Below are positions 36,119-36,458 of a DNA stretch of 36,458 bases, piece by piece. A program made the translations under genes and the position numbers. Origin of the DNA: Planctomycetota bacterium (GTDB lineage Bacteria > Planctomycetota > Planctomycetia > Gemmatales > Gemmataceae). The notes beneath the pieces are model-generated. The model saw nothing but the letters and a program-made list of their open reading frames with translations, did no database searches and had not been told where the DNA came from. The stretch is taken from the NCBI GenBank assembly GCA_021807595.1, contig JAKBCS010000041.1:1-36458 (forward strand), given 5' to 3'. The number at the start of each line of letters is the position of its first letter. Positions within the stretch are counted from its first letter, which is position 1.

Positions 36119-36458
36119 GCGTTCCGTGAGAATGCCCGAGGTCGGGCATACTTTAAAAGGAACGACCTGGGCCGAGCGAAGGCCGACTACAGCGAAGCGA
36201 TCCGATTGCATCCCGACAATTCATACGCCTTTTATCGTAGAGGATATTGTTACTTCAGCGGCGGAGTTCTCAATCGAGCCATCGACGATTATACCGAAGG
36301 AATACGAAATAATTTTTATCATTATTTCGCACGAGCGCAAGCCTATTATTTGTCCGAACAGTACGTTCTGGCTTGCGCCGACTGCACCGAGGCTCTCGAA
36401 CGGAATCCTAAATACCTTCCCGCGCTCGTCTGCCGGGGGAATGCCTATTTGCGGATGG
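36119..36458 (+). CDS. TPR-repeat protein, 5' start unclear, runs off the window
   Basis: An open frame from the stop at 36116-36118 to the window end encodes at least three TPR units: ARGRAYFKRNDLGRAKADYS, EAIRLHPDNSYAFYRRGYCY, RAIDDYTEGIRNN, YFARAQAYYLSEQYVLACA and ALERNPKYLPALVCRGNAYL. TPR repeats bind proteins. No ATG, GTG or TTG occurs in frame before the first repeat, and the sequence upstream has no TPR likeness in other frames, so either the beginning is lost (a truncated copy) or an unusual start or frameshift lies here. The codons are more AT-rich than those of neighbouring genes. The 3' end is not in the window. Confidence 0.65.

Overview
The window is high-GC, densely coded bacterial DNA that most likely comes from a planctomycete, possibly of the Gemmata/Pirellula type. 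The evidence is a small basic protein of the kind shared by Planctomycetes, Verrucomicrobia and Chlamydiae (16606-16854), a TIGR03067-type secreted protein (30459-30932), a large MoxR/DUF58/VWA operon with planctomycete-style giant periplasmic proteins, a secreted protein with a CXXCH haem motif, and GC-rich perfect palindromes at gene ends. The placement is inferred from protein families; no rRNA or tRNA gene is present to confirm it.

Layout. (1) 1-2430, plus strand: the C-terminal part of a luciferase-like flavin monooxygenase, an unrecognised membrane protein and an alpha/beta hydrolase, translationally coupled. A perfect 28-bp-arm palindrome follows and supplies the stop codons of both converging genes. 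(2) 2480-11620, minus strand: a signalling block. In transcription order it holds a globin-coupled histidine kinase, a double-receiver protein, a REC-PAS-histidine kinase, an ANTAR response regulator, a CBS-pair protein, a sigma54-dependent NtrC-type regulator and a PatZ-like acyl-CoA synthetase/acetyltransferase. It reads as a haem-gas or redox sensing system that may end in sigma54 transcription, antitermination and protein acetylation. (3) 11769-16854: metabolic and miscellaneous genes, namely a DUF2617-type protein, a TIM-barrel sugar isomerase/epimerase, a secreted secretin-N-like protein, a cupin, a LarA-type racemase with every active-site residue in place, and the small basic protein with a clear promoter and terminator.

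(4) 17359-30932, plus strand: MoxR ATPase, DUF58 protein, two VWA membrane proteins, a 1047-aa membrane protein with a C-terminal tandem domain, a 1019-aa secreted coiled-coil protein with GQGQGEKP repeats, and a TIGR03067 protein. The first genes resemble Bat-type/MoxR operons; the large downstream proteins probably form a cell-envelope assembly of unknown job. (5) 31136-34137, minus strand: a secreted CXXCH protein, an ABC-3 family metal permease without its ATPase, and a CsrA with a long helical C-terminal extension. (6) 34678-36458, plus strand: a cobalamin-binding protein and a MeaB-like GTPase (a B12 mutase support pair), then the start-less beginning of a TPR protein that runs off the window.

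No CRISPR array, insertion sequence, tRNA or rRNA was seen. The candidates for new biology are the globin-kinase signalling block, the extended CsrA, the envelope operon with its giant proteins, and the palindromes that form shared stop codons.
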